Shown piece by piece: positions 1-8,330 of a stretch of DNA of 64,000 bases (the first letter of the stretch is position 1; each line of letters opens with the position of its first letter). Origin of the DNA: Rhodospirillales bacterium (GTDB lineage: Bacteria > Pseudomonadota > Alphaproteobacteria > Rhodospirillales > WMHbin7); contig JACRJC010000039.1 of NCBI GenBank assembly GCA_016215555.1, positions 37,884 through 101,883 of the forward strand. The letters are read 5' to 3'. The notes under the pieces were generated by a model, which saw only the letters and a list, made by a program, of their open reading frames with translations, was not told the DNA's origin and searched no databases. The position numbers and the translations under genes were made by a program.

Positions 1-849
1 CATCGGCGGCTTGCGCCGGCGCCAATGGTCGGACAGCCAGCCGAAGATCGGCGAGCCGATGCCCCAGCCGACCAGCATCATCGATACCGACGCCGCCGCC
101 TCGGGCCGGGCGACGTCATAGCGGGTCATCAGATAGGGCACGCCCCACAGGCCGGCGAAGGTCAGCATGGGGGCGGCCAGCAGGGCGCCGAACAGCGACG
201 TCCAATAGGTCTGCGGCTCTTTCAGCGCCAGCAGGACGCCCGACCATAATTTGGTGCCTTCCTCGGGATCGTAGCTTTGCGGGCCGGCATCCTTGGGCCG
301 GTCGCGCACGATCAGCGCGAAGGCCGCCGCCAGGACGACGGCCAGCATGGCCGCCCCGACCAAAGTGCCGCGCCAGCCGAACTCGGCCACCGCCAGGCCC
401 AGGGGCACCTGTCCGCCGACGGCGCCGGCCATGCCCATGGCCATGGTCAGACCGGTCAGCAGGGCAAAGCGTTTGGGCGGAAACCAGACCGACGCCACCT
501 TCAGCGCCCCCACCCAGGTGACGGCGGTGCCGACGCCGATCAGCGCGCGCCCCACATAGGCCAGATTGACGCCGTCGGCCTGGAACAGATAGCAGCCAAG
601 CCCGGCGATCAGGGCCGAGACGGCCAGCATGCGCCGAGGCCCGATGCGGTCCAGCATCAGGCCGATGGGAATCTGCAAGGACGCATAGGCGTAGAAGTAA
701 AGCGACGACAGGATGCCGGTGATGGTGGCGCCGACCGCGAAATCGCGCATCAGCTCTTGCACCATGACGCCCGGCGCCACGCGCTGGAAAAATCCATAGC
801 AATAGAAAACCGCCGCCAATCCCCACATGACCCAAGGCAGCAGCTTCAT
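1..849 (-). CDS. MFS transporter (3' end cut by window edge)
   Basis: Major facilitator superfamily permease, inner membrane; the substrate is not visible. The reading frame from the ATG at 849 (MKLLPWVMWGLAAV) stays open to the window edge, giving 283 residues of an expected roughly 400-430. Hydrophobic segments alternate with the MFS loop motif: GLMLDRIGPRRM between helices 2 and 3, and a second degenerate copy, GWLSDHWRRRKP, near the window edge between helices 8 and 9. The start codon overlaps the stop of the upstream FadR-type regulator gene by 4 bp (ATGA), so the two are translationally coupled and the regulator probably controls uptake of the transporter's substrate. In such pairs the substrate is often an organic acid; that is inference. 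Confidence 0.85.
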   Translation of the reverse strand, partial: MKLLPWVMWGLAAVFYCYGFFQRVAPGVMVQELMRDFAVGATITGILSSLYFYAYASLQIPIGLMLDRIGPRRMLAVSALIAGLGCYLFQADGVNLAYVGRALIGVGTAVTWVGALKVASVWFPPKRFALLTGLTMAMGMAGAVGGQVPLGLAVAEFGWRGTLVGAAMLAVVLAAAFALIVRDRPKDAGPQSYDPEEGTKLWSGVLLALKEPQTYWTSLFGALLAAPMLTFAGLWGVPYLMTRYDVARPEAAASVSMMLVGWGIGSPIFGWLSDHWRRRKPPM

Positions 850-1559
850 TTGTCTTCTGCTCCGCAGACGGCCAGAACTTGCGACATATGCTTGCCGATC
901 AGTTCTTGCGCCAAGGCGCCGTCGCCCGCTTTCACGGCTTCCAGGATGGCGCGGTGCTGGCGGGTCAGACGCCTGGCTTCCTCGGGGGTTTCATAAACGC
1001 CCTGCCTGAGATGGGTCACCATCCCGGCCATGACCTCGCCGACGACGGCATGGATATGGTCATAGACGGCGCTGCCCGCCCCTTGCGCCAGGGCCTTGTG
1101 AAAGGTCAGATCGTCGGCGACGGTGCGCTTGCGCTTGGCGTCGGACTCCATCGAGCGCACAGCCATTTCCATGGCGGCCAGGGCTTTGGCATCCTGGCGC
1201 TGGGCGGCCCGTTGCCCCGCCCAGCCTTCGAGCAGGATGCGCAACTCGACCAGATCCCTCAGATTCTGCGGTGAACGGCGAACCAGACCGGCCAGGGGCG
1301 ATTCCAGCGTGCGGGCCGTCGAGACCACCTTGGTGCCGCCGCCCTGGCGGGCTTCCAGATAGCCTTCCGCCTTCAGAGATTGCAGGGCGGCCCGCACCGA
1401 AACCCGTGAAACCTTCAAGGCCTCGGCTAGTTGGCGCTCGCCGGGCAGGCGTTCGCCGGCGCCCAGCACGCCTTCGTCGATCAGGCGGCGCAGATGCCCG
1501 GCCACCCGCTCGGACAGCAGGCCATCGTCTTGGCGTTCTGAAATCGCAAAACTGGTCAT
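846..1559 (-). CDS. FadR-subfamily GntR transcriptional regulator
   Basis: A 237-aa GntR regulator of the FadR/FCD class. Residues about 14-80 form the winged helix (ERLPGERQLAEALKVSRVSV is the recognition region, followed by the wing LEARQGGGTKVV). Residues about 100-230 are an all-helical FCD ligand-binding domain, with the D/H/H metal-site pattern suggested by DLTFHKAL and the later TRQHRAILEA. Length is normal for the family. Ligands of this class are usually organic acids such as lactate, pyruvate or glycolate. The gene is coupled to the downstream MFS transporter. A perfect match to the FadR-family operator consensus covers its own start codon, suggesting autorepression. Confidence 0.9.
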   Translation of the reverse strand: MTSFAISERQDDGLLSERVAGHLRRLIDEGVLGAGERLPGERQLAEALKVSRVSVRAALQSLKAEGYLEARQGGGTKVVSTARTLESPLAGLVRRSPQNLRDLVELRILLEGWAGQRAAQRQDAKALAAMEMAVRSMESDAKRKRTVADDLTFHKALAQGAGSAVYDHIHAVVGEVMAGMVTHLRQGVYETPEEARRLTRQHRAILEAVKAGDGALAQELIGKHMSQVLAVCGAEDK

Positions 1560-1563
1560 ACCA
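1553..1563. promoter_or_regulatory. Candidate FadR-family operator over the regulator start codon
   Basis: TGGTCATACCA is an 11-bp palindromic site that fits the known FadR-family consensus TNGTNNNACNA exactly. It overlaps the ATG of the regulator gene (1557-1559, minus strand), where bound protein would block transcription or initiation. That the site is used is inference. Confidence 0.5.
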
Positions 1564-1605
1564 AATTTATGGGGGCGATTGACGCGCCCGTCAACTCCCC
1601 AGCCG

Positions 1606-2472
1606 TCAACTCCCCCGTTTGGCCAGAACGATGCCGGCCAGGATGACGCCGCCCCCCGCGGCCACCAGCAGGGTCAGAGGCTCGTTCAGCATCCCGGCCG
1701 CCAGCAAGGTGGCGACCAGGGGCTGCAGCAGCAAGACCACCGAGCCGAACGAGGCGGGCAGATGGGCCAGCCCATAGGCGATCAGGCTTTGCCCGCCGAC
1801 ATGCGAGACCAGGGCCAGGGCGATCAGCGCCTCCCAGCCCTGGCCGGGCTGGGGCCACAAAGCCTCGCCCGAAGCCAGGGCGGCCAGCAGCAGCAAGGGC
1901 GTCGTCACCAACCCGCTCATGGTCATGATGGCCGCCGTTGAAAGCCGTTGACGCAGGCGCCCCACCGCCACGATATAGCCGGCATAGAAGACGGCGGTCA
2001 GTTGGCCCAGCAGATCGCCGGCCAGATGCTCGCCGCCCAGGCTCAGATTCCCGCTCATCAGCAAGACCGCGCCGCCCAGCGCCAGAACCATGCCGAGAAT
2101 GAAAAGCGGACGCACGCCCTGCCTGAACAGAATCCACCCCGCCAGGGTGACATAGATGGGCGCGAAATTGGGAAACAACGTGGCGTTGGCGATGGTGGTC
2201 AGCAGCACCGACCAGTGCCAGACCGCCAGATCGGCGGCAAAGCAGACTCCCGCCGTCAACAGCCCCTTGACGTCGCCCTTCTGGAAAGGAGCCTGCTTGC
2301 GCAAGCGCGTCTCCCAGGCCAGCCACAAAGCCAGCACCGGCAGCGCCAGCAGCAGGCGATAGAAAGCGGTGGCCGACGGCCCCAAGGGGCTTAGACGAAC
2401 CAGAATCGGGGCAAAGGCGATGCCGACCGCGCCCAGCAGCAGGCAAGCCAGCGCCAGACGGCCGGTTTTCAT
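1606..2472 (-). CDS. EamA/DMT-family permease
   Basis: Drug/metabolite transporter superfamily protein, 288 aa, which is the usual length for two tandem EamA units of five transmembrane helices each. The first starts LALACLLLGAVGIAFAPILV; the second begins around residue 145 (LLGQLTAVFYAGYIVAVG) and ends with helices near LLQPLVATLLAAGMLNEPLT, the typical second-repeat signature. The substrate is not predictable. Its ATG overlaps the stop of the upstream IalB-like gene (ATGA, 2469-2472), so the two form a coupled operon. Just downstream of the stop, GTCAACTCCCC occurs twice between about 1590 and 1618, a short direct repeat of no evident role. Confidence 0.88.
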   Translation of the reverse strand: MKTGRLALACLLLGAVGIAFAPILVRLSPLGPSATAFYRLLLALPVLALWLAWETRLRKQAPFQKGDVKGLLTAGVCFAADLAVWHWSVLLTTIANATLFPNFAPIYVTLAGWILFRQGVRPLFILGMVLALGGAVLLMSGNLSLGGEHLAGDLLGQLTAVFYAGYIVAVGRLRQRLSTAAIMTMSGLVTTPLLLLAALASGEALWPQPGQGWEALIALALVSHVGGQSLIAYGLAHLPASFGSVVLLLQPLVATLLAAGMLNEPLTLLVAAGGGVILAGIVLAKRGS

Positions 2473-2966
2473 TTGACGGCACAGGCCTTGCCGATCTCGC
2501 GATAGGCCTCGGCGAATCCCGACAGCGCATACGTATCCGTGGTCGGCTTGCCCTTGGCGGGAACCGCCTTCACGGTCAGCGTCTTTTCCTTCTGCAGGGC
2601 TTTCAGGAATTTGTCGTCGTCGCCGGCGCGGGCCCAGGCGGTGTCGTCCTTGGTGTAGAAACGGAGGGTGGCCGAGCCCAGGGCCGCCTCGGCATCGGTT
2701 CCTTCTTTGATCTCATAGCCCAGCGTGATGCTGGGCACATGGGCGCTTTTGCCGGGTCCGTGCGTGACCATGACATAGGCCGCCTTGCGCCCCGGCACCT
2801 CGCCCGCGCTGGATTTGGCGGGGCTGGCCGCATAGCAGACCTTCGCCGCCCCGCTTCCAAAGCTATAGGCTTCCCAATCGCCATGGCGCGACAAAAGCTT
2901 GGCCGGCTCGGCAAAGGCATTGGATCCGATCAGCAGGAAAAACAGGGCAAGACTGGCGCGCGACAT
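2469..2966 (-). CDS. IalB-like secreted protein
   Basis: A 165-aa protein with a clear Sec signal peptide (MSRASLALFFLLIGSNAFA, cut before EPAKLL). The mature part begins with a short 'GDWEAYSF' strand and contains a conserved Cys-containing segment (KVCYAASPAKSS) and the closing segment FAEAYREIGKAC. This pattern and length fit the invasion-associated locus B family of periplasmic beta-rich proteins widespread in Alphaproteobacteria. The molecular role of the family is poorly known; the name comes from Bartonella and does not imply virulence here. It is the first gene of a two-gene operon with the EamA permease. Confidence 0.75.
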   Translation of the reverse strand: MSRASLALFFLLIGSNAFAEPAKLLSRHGDWEAYSFGSGAAKVCYAASPAKSSAGEVPGRKAAYVMVTHGPGKSAHVPSITLGYEIKEGTDAEAALGSATLRFYTKDDTAWARAGDDDKFLKALQKEKTLTVKAVPAKGKPTTDTYALSGFAEAYREIGKACAVK

Positions 2967-3051
2967 GACGATCTCTCGGCAAGGGGAAAGAAGAAGGTCA
3001 TCGCACGAAGCGCCCCAAGAAAGCGTTAATCGGCTTGGGATCAGCTTGGGA

Positions 3052-3441
3052 TCAGCTTTCCGTGGCCAGGACGCGGGCCAGATGCGACAGCACGTCCTGA
3101 TGGCGCTCGTTGTTGATCATCGAGAAGTTGCGGGCCAGTTCCAGGCACATGCGCTGGCGGGCCGAGAGGTCGGGATCGCGCTGCTCTTCCAGCCCTTCGA
3201 AGAAGAAGCTGACCGGCACCCCCAGCACCTGGGAAATCTCGTACAGCCGTCCGGCGGAAATGCGGTTGATGCCGCGCTCGTATTTGTGCGCCTGCTGATA
3301 GGTGACGCCGATCATGTCGGCCATCTGCTGCTGCGACAGGCCCAGCATGACGCGCCGCTCGCGGATGCGCACGCCGACATGGCGGTCGATGTCGCCGGCG
3401 CGGTTCGCGGGTTTTCCGCCTTTCGCCATCTTCTTGGTCAT
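3052..3441 (-). CDS. XRE-family HTH transcriptional regulator
   Basis: A 129-aa helix-turn-helix protein. Residues about 22-85 form a Cro/C1 domain (VGVRIRERRVMLGLSQQQMA, then YQQAHKYERGINRISAGRLY). The rest is a short helical tail with ARQRMCLELARNFSMI. The short length, SQQQ helix and VSFFFEGL ending of the HTH unit are typical of a large alphaproteobacterial group of small XRE regulators, some of which control stress or surface genes; targets here are unknown. No toxin partner is adjacent. About 200 bp of AT-richer DNA upstream, with a 14-bp palindrome, probably carries its promoter. Confidence 0.88.
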   Translation of the reverse strand: MTKKMAKGGKPANRAGDIDRHVGVRIRERRVMLGLSQQQMADMIGVTYQQAHKYERGINRISAGRLYEISQVLGVPVSFFFEGLEEQRDPDLSARQRMCLELARNFSMINNERHQDVLSHLARVLATES

Positions 3442-3618
3442 CTCTCAGCTCGTTCACTCAGCTGGCGCGCAAGAATATTCACGCCCGGCGAATTAGTACG
3501 CAGATAAACGCTAAAAGGCAATCCTATTAAGTGGTTACAATACCAAGGGGCGCTATTCTACCCGCGATAGGGATGTTAAGTTAGATGAATTAAGATGTTG
3601 ACGCGATTCGCCGTGATC

Positions 3619-3632
3619 GTTTGTTAACAAAC
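3619..3632. promoter_or_regulatory. 14-bp perfect palindrome upstream of the XRE gene
   Basis: GTTTGTTAACAAAC is self-complementary over all 14 bases. It lies in the AT-richer gap between the XRE gene start (3441) and the stop of the preceding gene (3651). Such symmetry in an upstream gap suggests a dimer-binding operator. No T-run follows, so it does not look like a terminator. The binding protein is unknown. Confidence 0.35.
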
Positions 3633-3650
3633 TACAGCAAGCATTGTCGA

Positions 3651-4211
3651 TTACGCCGTGACATCCAGTCGGGACAAATCGTCGATGGCCCCGAAACCCA
3701 TCAAAACGCCGGATTCGGTGACGAGCTGCGGGCCCGACGGGGCCTGACGGCGCGAATCATAACGTTGGGCCGAGCCATAGGCCTGGAAGGCTTGGATCGA
3801 TCTGGCCGAGCCGGCGGCCGTTGGCGATTCTTGCTGATCCTGTTCGGTCAGTTGCTGCGCCGAGAAGCCGACCGAGGCGAAAAGAGAGCGCGAATCGCTG
3901 CCCGCCAGTTCTGCCTTTTCACGCAAGAAATCCGAACGAGGCCTTTCGCGCCCCGTCTCTTGCTGCGGATTGCCGGCCAGACTGGCCCCAGCGCTTCCCC
4001 GGGCCCGCCCGCCGACGCCCTGCAATCCGCCGGCGCCGTCATTGGCGGCAGCGTCAGGGCCGCCGGCATCCTGGGAGGGCCGGGACAAGTAGGATGCGGC
4101 TGACTCCTGACGGCGCTTCTCGTCGCCCGAACCACGTTGCAATTCAACAACGCGGGATGTCGCCTGGGAAAGAAGAGGGTCGATTGCCACCCCAGTGCCC
4201 CACGCCAACAT
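3651..4211 (-). CDS. Hypothetical protein, low-complexity
   Basis: A 186-aa open frame that I do not recognise. It is rich in Ala, Gly, Ser, Gln and Arg, and from residue 25 to about 165 appears disordered (SGDEKRRQESAASYLSRPSQ, then GGLQGVGGRARGSAGASLAG). It has no signal peptide, membrane helix or Cys. Its start (MLAWGTGVAIDPLLSQATSR) has no clear Shine-Dalgarno sequence. The end is a little more ordered (VLMGFGAIDDLSRLDVTA). Because it fills an otherwise empty 880-bp gap and the opposite strand offers nothing better, it is probably real, but chance coding cannot be excluded. Confidence 0.45.
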   Translation of the reverse strand: MLAWGTGVAIDPLLSQATSRVVELQRGSGDEKRRQESAASYLSRPSQDAGGPDAAANDGAGGLQGVGGRARGSAGASLAGNPQQETGRERPRSDFLREKAELAGSDSRSLFASVGFSAQQLTEQDQQESPTAAGSARSIQAFQAYGSAQRYDSRRQAPSGPQLVTESGVLMGFGAIDDLSRLDVTA

Positions 4212-4324
4212 TTAAAATGGAAAGAAAAATTTAACACAGTTTCAAACAGGCCGCCAGAGAAAGGGAAATAGGCAATTTTTGCCGAGCTTGGCGATTCCAC
4301 GCCTTTTGAACTATCCTGGCCGCG

Positions 4325-5476
4325 ATGCAACTCGACCCCGACATTTTAAACCTGATCCCCGAGATGACCGCCTGGCGGCAGGACTTCCACGCCCATCCCG
4401 AAACCGCCTATCAGGAACACCGCACTTCGGCTCGCATCGCTGAACTGCTGAGAAGCTTCGGCTGCGAGGTGACGACGGGACTGGCTGGCACCGGCGTCGT
4501 CGGCAGCCTGCAAGGCGGCCCCAACTCCCTGATGTTTCGCGCCGACATGGACGCCCTGACGATGTCCGAGGAAAATCCCGGCTGTCCTTACCGCTCGCGG
4601 CACGAAGGCAAGATGCATGGCTGCGGTCATGACGGCCACATGGCCATGCTGCTGGGAGCCGCCAAGATTCTGGCTGGGCGCGAAGGCAACCGCCCCTGTT
4701 TGCATTTCTTGTTTCAGCCTGCCGAGGAAAACGAAGCCGGAGCCAGGAAACTTGTCGAGGAGGGATTGTTCCAAAAATTTCCCGTCCAGGCCGTCTTTGG
4801 GCTGCATAATTGGCCGGGTCTGCCGGCGGGCGAAATGGCGGTCCGCCCCGGTCCGATGATGGCGTCTTGCGACCTGATCGAGATCGAGCTTCGCGGCAAG
4901 GGGACGCATGCCGCCATGCCCCATCTGGGCCAGGATGTGGTGCTGGCGGCGGCGCATCTGGTGACCGCTGTGCAAGCCGCGGTCGCCCGTGAAACCGACC
5001 CCCTGGACTCGGCGGTGGTCAGCATCACCCGCCTCCAGGCCGGGCAAACCTGGAACGTCATGCCGGCCAGCGCCTTGCTGCAGGGAACGGTGCGGGCGTT
5101 GAAGCCCGAAACCCAGGATCGTCTGGAAAGGCGCTTAAGGGAAATTACGGACGGCCTGGCCGCCGCCTTCGGCATTTCGGCCCGCTTTTCCTATGACCGG
5201 CGCTACCCGCCCACCATCAACAGCGAGGCCGAAAGCGATCTGGCCCACAAGGCCGCGCAAAAGGTGGCCGGAGCGCCGGGAGTCCACGCCAATCTGCCGC
5301 CCTCGATGGGGGCCGAGGATTTTGCCTTTCTCCTGCGCGAGAAGCCGGGCGCCTATGCCTGGCTGGGAACCGGCAAGGCCGGGGCGGCGAATTTGCATCA
5401 TCCTTCTTACGACTTTAACGACGCGGCCCTGGCCCTTGGGGCATCGTGGTGGGTCGAGCTGGCCCAACCCTCATAA
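4325..5476 (+). CDS. M20-family amidohydrolase (HipO/AmhX type)
   Basis: A metal-dependent amidohydrolase of peptidase family M20D, 383 aa, the normal length for hippurate hydrolase or N-acyl-amino-acid hydrolase relatives. Motifs in order: DFHAHPETAYQEHRTS near the N-terminus, FRADMDALTMSEENPG, the metal-binding HGCGHDGHMAMLLGAA at about 97-113, FQPAEENEAGARKLVEEG with the catalytic Glu pair, GTHAAMPHLGQD in the dimerisation (lid) domain, and the C-terminal PPSMGAEDFAFLL metal-ligand segment. It is cytosolic, with no signal peptide. The exact acyl-amino substrate cannot be read from sequence. It stands alone between a low-complexity gene on the other strand and the histidine kinase. Confidence 0.92.
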   Translation: MQLDPDILNLIPEMTAWRQDFHAHPETAYQEHRTSARIAELLRSFGCEVTTGLAGTGVVGSLQGGPNSLMFRADMDALTMSEENPGCPYRSRHEGKMHGCGHDGHMAMLLGAAKILAGREGNRPCLHFLFQPAEENEAGARKLVEEGLFQKFPVQAVFGLHNWPGLPAGEMAVRPGPMMASCDLIEIELRGKGTHAAMPHLGQDVVLAAAHLVTAVQAAVARETDPLDSAVVSITRLQAGQTWNVMPASALLQGTVRALKPETQDRLERRLREITDGLAAAFGISARFSYDRRYPPTINSEAESDLAHKAAQKVAGAPGVHANLPPSMGAEDFAFLLREKPGAYAWLGTGKAGAANLHHPSYDFNDAALALGASWWVELAQPS

Positions 5477-5591
5477 CCGGCCTGATATTCATACGAGCAT
5501 ATTCGCGTTTGGGCGATGGTCGCGCTCTCTTTTGTAGAATGCTTGAAGCATGCCGTAAAAGGACTATGCTTTCCTTTTTTGGGAAACTGGA

Positions 5592-8324
5592 ATGCGCAAC
5601 AAGCCGCAACAGGTGGAGGCGGTCCTTTTGGCGGGCGTCTATGCCCTGGCGGGCATGCTGTGGATTTTCTACAGCGACCAGTATTCGATCCGCCATGCCG
5701 AGGATGCCTACGAACTGACGCGGTTCCAGACCTACAAGGGCTGGGCCTATATCGGCGTCACCACGCTGCTGGTCTATGGTTTGATCCGCCTCGTGCAACT
5801 GCACCAGAACCGCAGCCGGGAAAAATCGCAGCGTCTCGAGCGCGTGCAGAAGGTTCTAAGCGACGTCAGCCAGGCTATCATCCGCTCGCCGGAAATAGCC
5901 GGCTTGCTGAAATCCGTCTGCCAGATCGGAATCAAGGCCGGCGGCTATTCGATGGTCTGGATCGGACGGGTCGACGAACGCCGCGACAAACTGGTGGCCT
6001 TGGAAACCGCTGGCGCCGGCGATGCGCGTTTCAACGATCTTGACTTGACTGGGGACGAGGGGAGCCATTGTCCGGTGACGGCGGCCCTGCTTCGGGGCGA
6101 ACGCTATTTCAGCGCCGACATCAAAACAACAGATTGCGGGGCCGACTGGTGCAGGGCCGCCGTGAAACAGGGCCTCGGATCGGTGCTGGCGCTGCCGATC
6201 CAGATTTATGGCGAGCTTGGCGGCGCCATCGCCTTTTGCTCCAACGAAAGCGACGCCTTTGCGCCTTTGGAAATCCAGTTCCTGGAAAATCTGGCCGCCG
6301 ATCTCGGCCGGGCCATCACCCATGCCGAGGACGAGCGGCGCTGGATTCTGGCGCTGGAAGGGGCCGGACATTGCGTCTGGGACGCCACGCCAGCCGCCAA
6401 CAAGGTGTTTTTCTCCCGCCGCTGGAAGGAGCGTCTGGGCTATGCCGAGCAAGAGATCGGCAACAGCATGTCGGAATGGACCAGCCGCATTCATCCCGAC
6501 GACGCCGAGTTGTGCCGGAACCAGATCGAAAGGCTCGACAACAACGAATCCCAGACCTTCAGCGCCGAATACCGCCTGCGCTGCAAGGATGGAACCTATA
6601 AATGGATTCAGGCCCAGGGCATGGTCTTCGCCCGCGACGCCGCGGGCAAACCCCTGCGCATCGTCGGCACCGACCTTGACATCACCGACAGGAAGAATCG
6701 CGAGCGCGCCTTTCTCGACGCCCAGAAGGTGGCGCGCATCGGCAGCTACATCTACGATGCGCGCTTCGACGCCTGGACCTGCACGCAGATCATGGATGAG
6801 ATCCTCGGCGTCGGACCGTCGTCCCGGAAGGACGCCGAAAGCTGGCTGGCGCTGGTGCGCCCCGATCAGCGCGAGGATATGCGCGTCTATCTGCACGAGG
6901 CGCTGCACAGCACGCGGTCCTTCGACAAGGCTTATCCCATCATCCGCCAAAAGGACGGCATCGAGCGTTGGGTTCACGGTCTGGGCGAGGTCGAACTGGA
7001 CGAGCAGGGCGCTCCCCTGCGCATGGTCGGCTCCATCCAGGACATCACCGAACGCAGGCGCAGCCAATTGATTTTGCATGGGCGGTTGAAGTTGTCGCAA
7101 CTGGCCCAGGAGGGCAAGATCGAGGAATTGCTGCAGGCCGCCCTCGACATGGCCGAGGAGGCGACGGGCAGCCATATCGGTTTCTTCCATTTCGTCGATA
7201 CCGATCAGGAAAATCTGCAGCTGCAGGCCTGGTCCAGCAACACCCGGGCCCATATGTGCAAGGCCGGCGACTACGAGCGGCATTATCCGGTCAGCAAGGC
7301 CGGCATCTGGGCCGACTGTCTGCGCAAGCGGACCCCGGTCATTCACAACGACTACGCCAAGGCCGAAAGCCGCAGGGGCCTGCCCGAGGGCCACGCCGAA
7401 ATCCGGCGCGAATTGACGGTGCCGGTCGTCCGCCAGGGAACCGTCGTCGCCATCGCCGGCGTCGGCAACAAGTTCACCCCCTATACCGACGGCGACGCCG
7501 TCGTCGTCCAGGAATTGGCCGGCTTCGTCATGGATCTGGTTTCGAACATCGAGGCCGAACGGTCCTTGCGCCAAAGCGAGGCCCAGTTGCGCAAGACCTC
7601 GGAAACCCTGCAGGCCGCCGTCGATAACCTAACCCAGCTCAACACCGAGCTCGAGCGCTTCGCCTTCATCGCCTCGCACGATCTGCAAGAGCCGCTGCGC
7701 AACATCACCACCTACACCCAGTTGATCGACCGGAAGTTCCGCGACCGCATCGGACCCGAAGGCAAGGAATATTTCGATCTGGTGGTCGGCGGCGCCAAAC
7801 GCATGTACGCCCTTATCAACGATCTGCTGACCTATTCGCGCACCGGCGCCAGCATCAGGCCGGCGCATTTGATTTCCTCGTCGCAGTCCTGCCGCTCGGC
7901 GATCGAGAATCTGTACAGCGCCATCAAGGAATGCGGGGCCGAAATCAAGATCGACGATCTGCCCAGCGTCGTCGCCGACGAGGTGCAGATGATGCAACTG
8001 TTCCAGAACCTGATTTCCAACGCCATCAAGTTTCGTCACCCCGCCCGCCCCATCCAGATCGAGGTTGGCGCCAGGCGCGCCGGCGATTTCTGGGAATTCA
8101 GGGTCGCGGACAACGGCATCGGCTTCGACCCCAACGAACAGGACGTCTTCGAACTGTTCAGGCGCGTGCACGCCAATCGCGGCTATCCCGGCACCGGCGT
8201 CGGGCTGGCCATCTGCAAGCGCATCGTGCTGCGCAATGGCGGGCGCATCTGGGTCGAATCGGCGCTGGGCAAGGGCAGCGTCTTCACCTTCACCCTGCCG
8301 ACGTCGCAGGAGGAGGCCCCTTAA
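5592..8324 (+). CDS. Hybrid-sensor-type histidine kinase with GAF-PAS-PAS-GAF input
   Basis: A 910-aa membrane sensor kinase. Two N-terminal helices (VLLAGVYALAGMLWIFY and AYIGVTTLLVYGLI) frame a short periplasmic loop. A GAF domain follows (about 80-235), then two PAS/PAC units (about 245-365 and 370-490, each ending DITDR/DITER), a second GAF domain (about 500-655), HisKA with FAFIASHDLQEPLRN (phospho-accepting His near residue 696), and an HATPase with FQNLISNAIKF, VADNGIGFDP and GTGVGLAICKRI. The HisKA and HATPase style matches phytochrome-like kinases, but the GAF domains show no obvious bilin-binding context. There is no receiver domain and no response regulator next door, so it is an orphan. 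It converges with the PfkB-like gene, with 6 bp between the stops. Confidence 0.9.
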   Translation: MRNKPQQVEAVLLAGVYALAGMLWIFYSDQYSIRHAEDAYELTRFQTYKGWAYIGVTTLLVYGLIRLVQLHQNRSREKSQRLERVQKVLSDVSQAIIRSPEIAGLLKSVCQIGIKAGGYSMVWIGRVDERRDKLVALETAGAGDARFNDLDLTGDEGSHCPVTAALLRGERYFSADIKTTDCGADWCRAAVKQGLGSVLALPIQIYGELGGAIAFCSNESDAFAPLEIQFLENLAADLGRAITHAEDERRWILALEGAGHCVWDATPAANKVFFSRRWKERLGYAEQEIGNSMSEWTSRIHPDDAELCRNQIERLDNNESQTFSAEYRLRCKDGTYKWIQAQGMVFARDAAGKPLRIVGTDLDITDRKNRERAFLDAQKVARIGSYIYDARFDAWTCTQIMDEILGVGPSSRKDAESWLALVRPDQREDMRVYLHEALHSTRSFDKAYPIIRQKDGIERWVHGLGEVELDEQGAPLRMVGSIQDITERRRSQLILHGRLKLSQLAQEGKIEELLQAALDMAEEATGSHIGFFHFVDTDQENLQLQAWSSNTRAHMCKAGDYERHYPVSKAGIWADCLRKRTPVIHNDYAKAESRRGLPEGHAEIRRELTVPVVRQGTVVAIAGVGNKFTPYTDGDAVVVQELAGFVMDLVSNIEAERSLRQSEAQLRKTSETLQAAVDNLTQLNTELERFAFIASHDLQEPLRNITTYTQLIDRKFRDRIGPEGKEYFDLVVGGAKRMYALINDLLTYSRTGASIRPAHLISSSQSCRSAIENLYSAIKECGAEIKIDDLPSVVADEVQMMQLFQNLISNAIKFRHPARPIQIEVGARRAGDFWEFRVADNGIGFDPNEQDVFELFRRVHANRGYPGTGVGLAICKRIVLRNGGRIWVESALGKGSVFTFTLPTSQEEAP

Positions 8325-8330
8325 CGCCCG

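Noticed and set aside
5856..7574. 572-aa open frame on the minus strand
   Set aside because: It lies wholly inside the histidine kinase gene, whose domains and motifs are clear; the antisense frame is a by-product of high GC and shows no family pattern.
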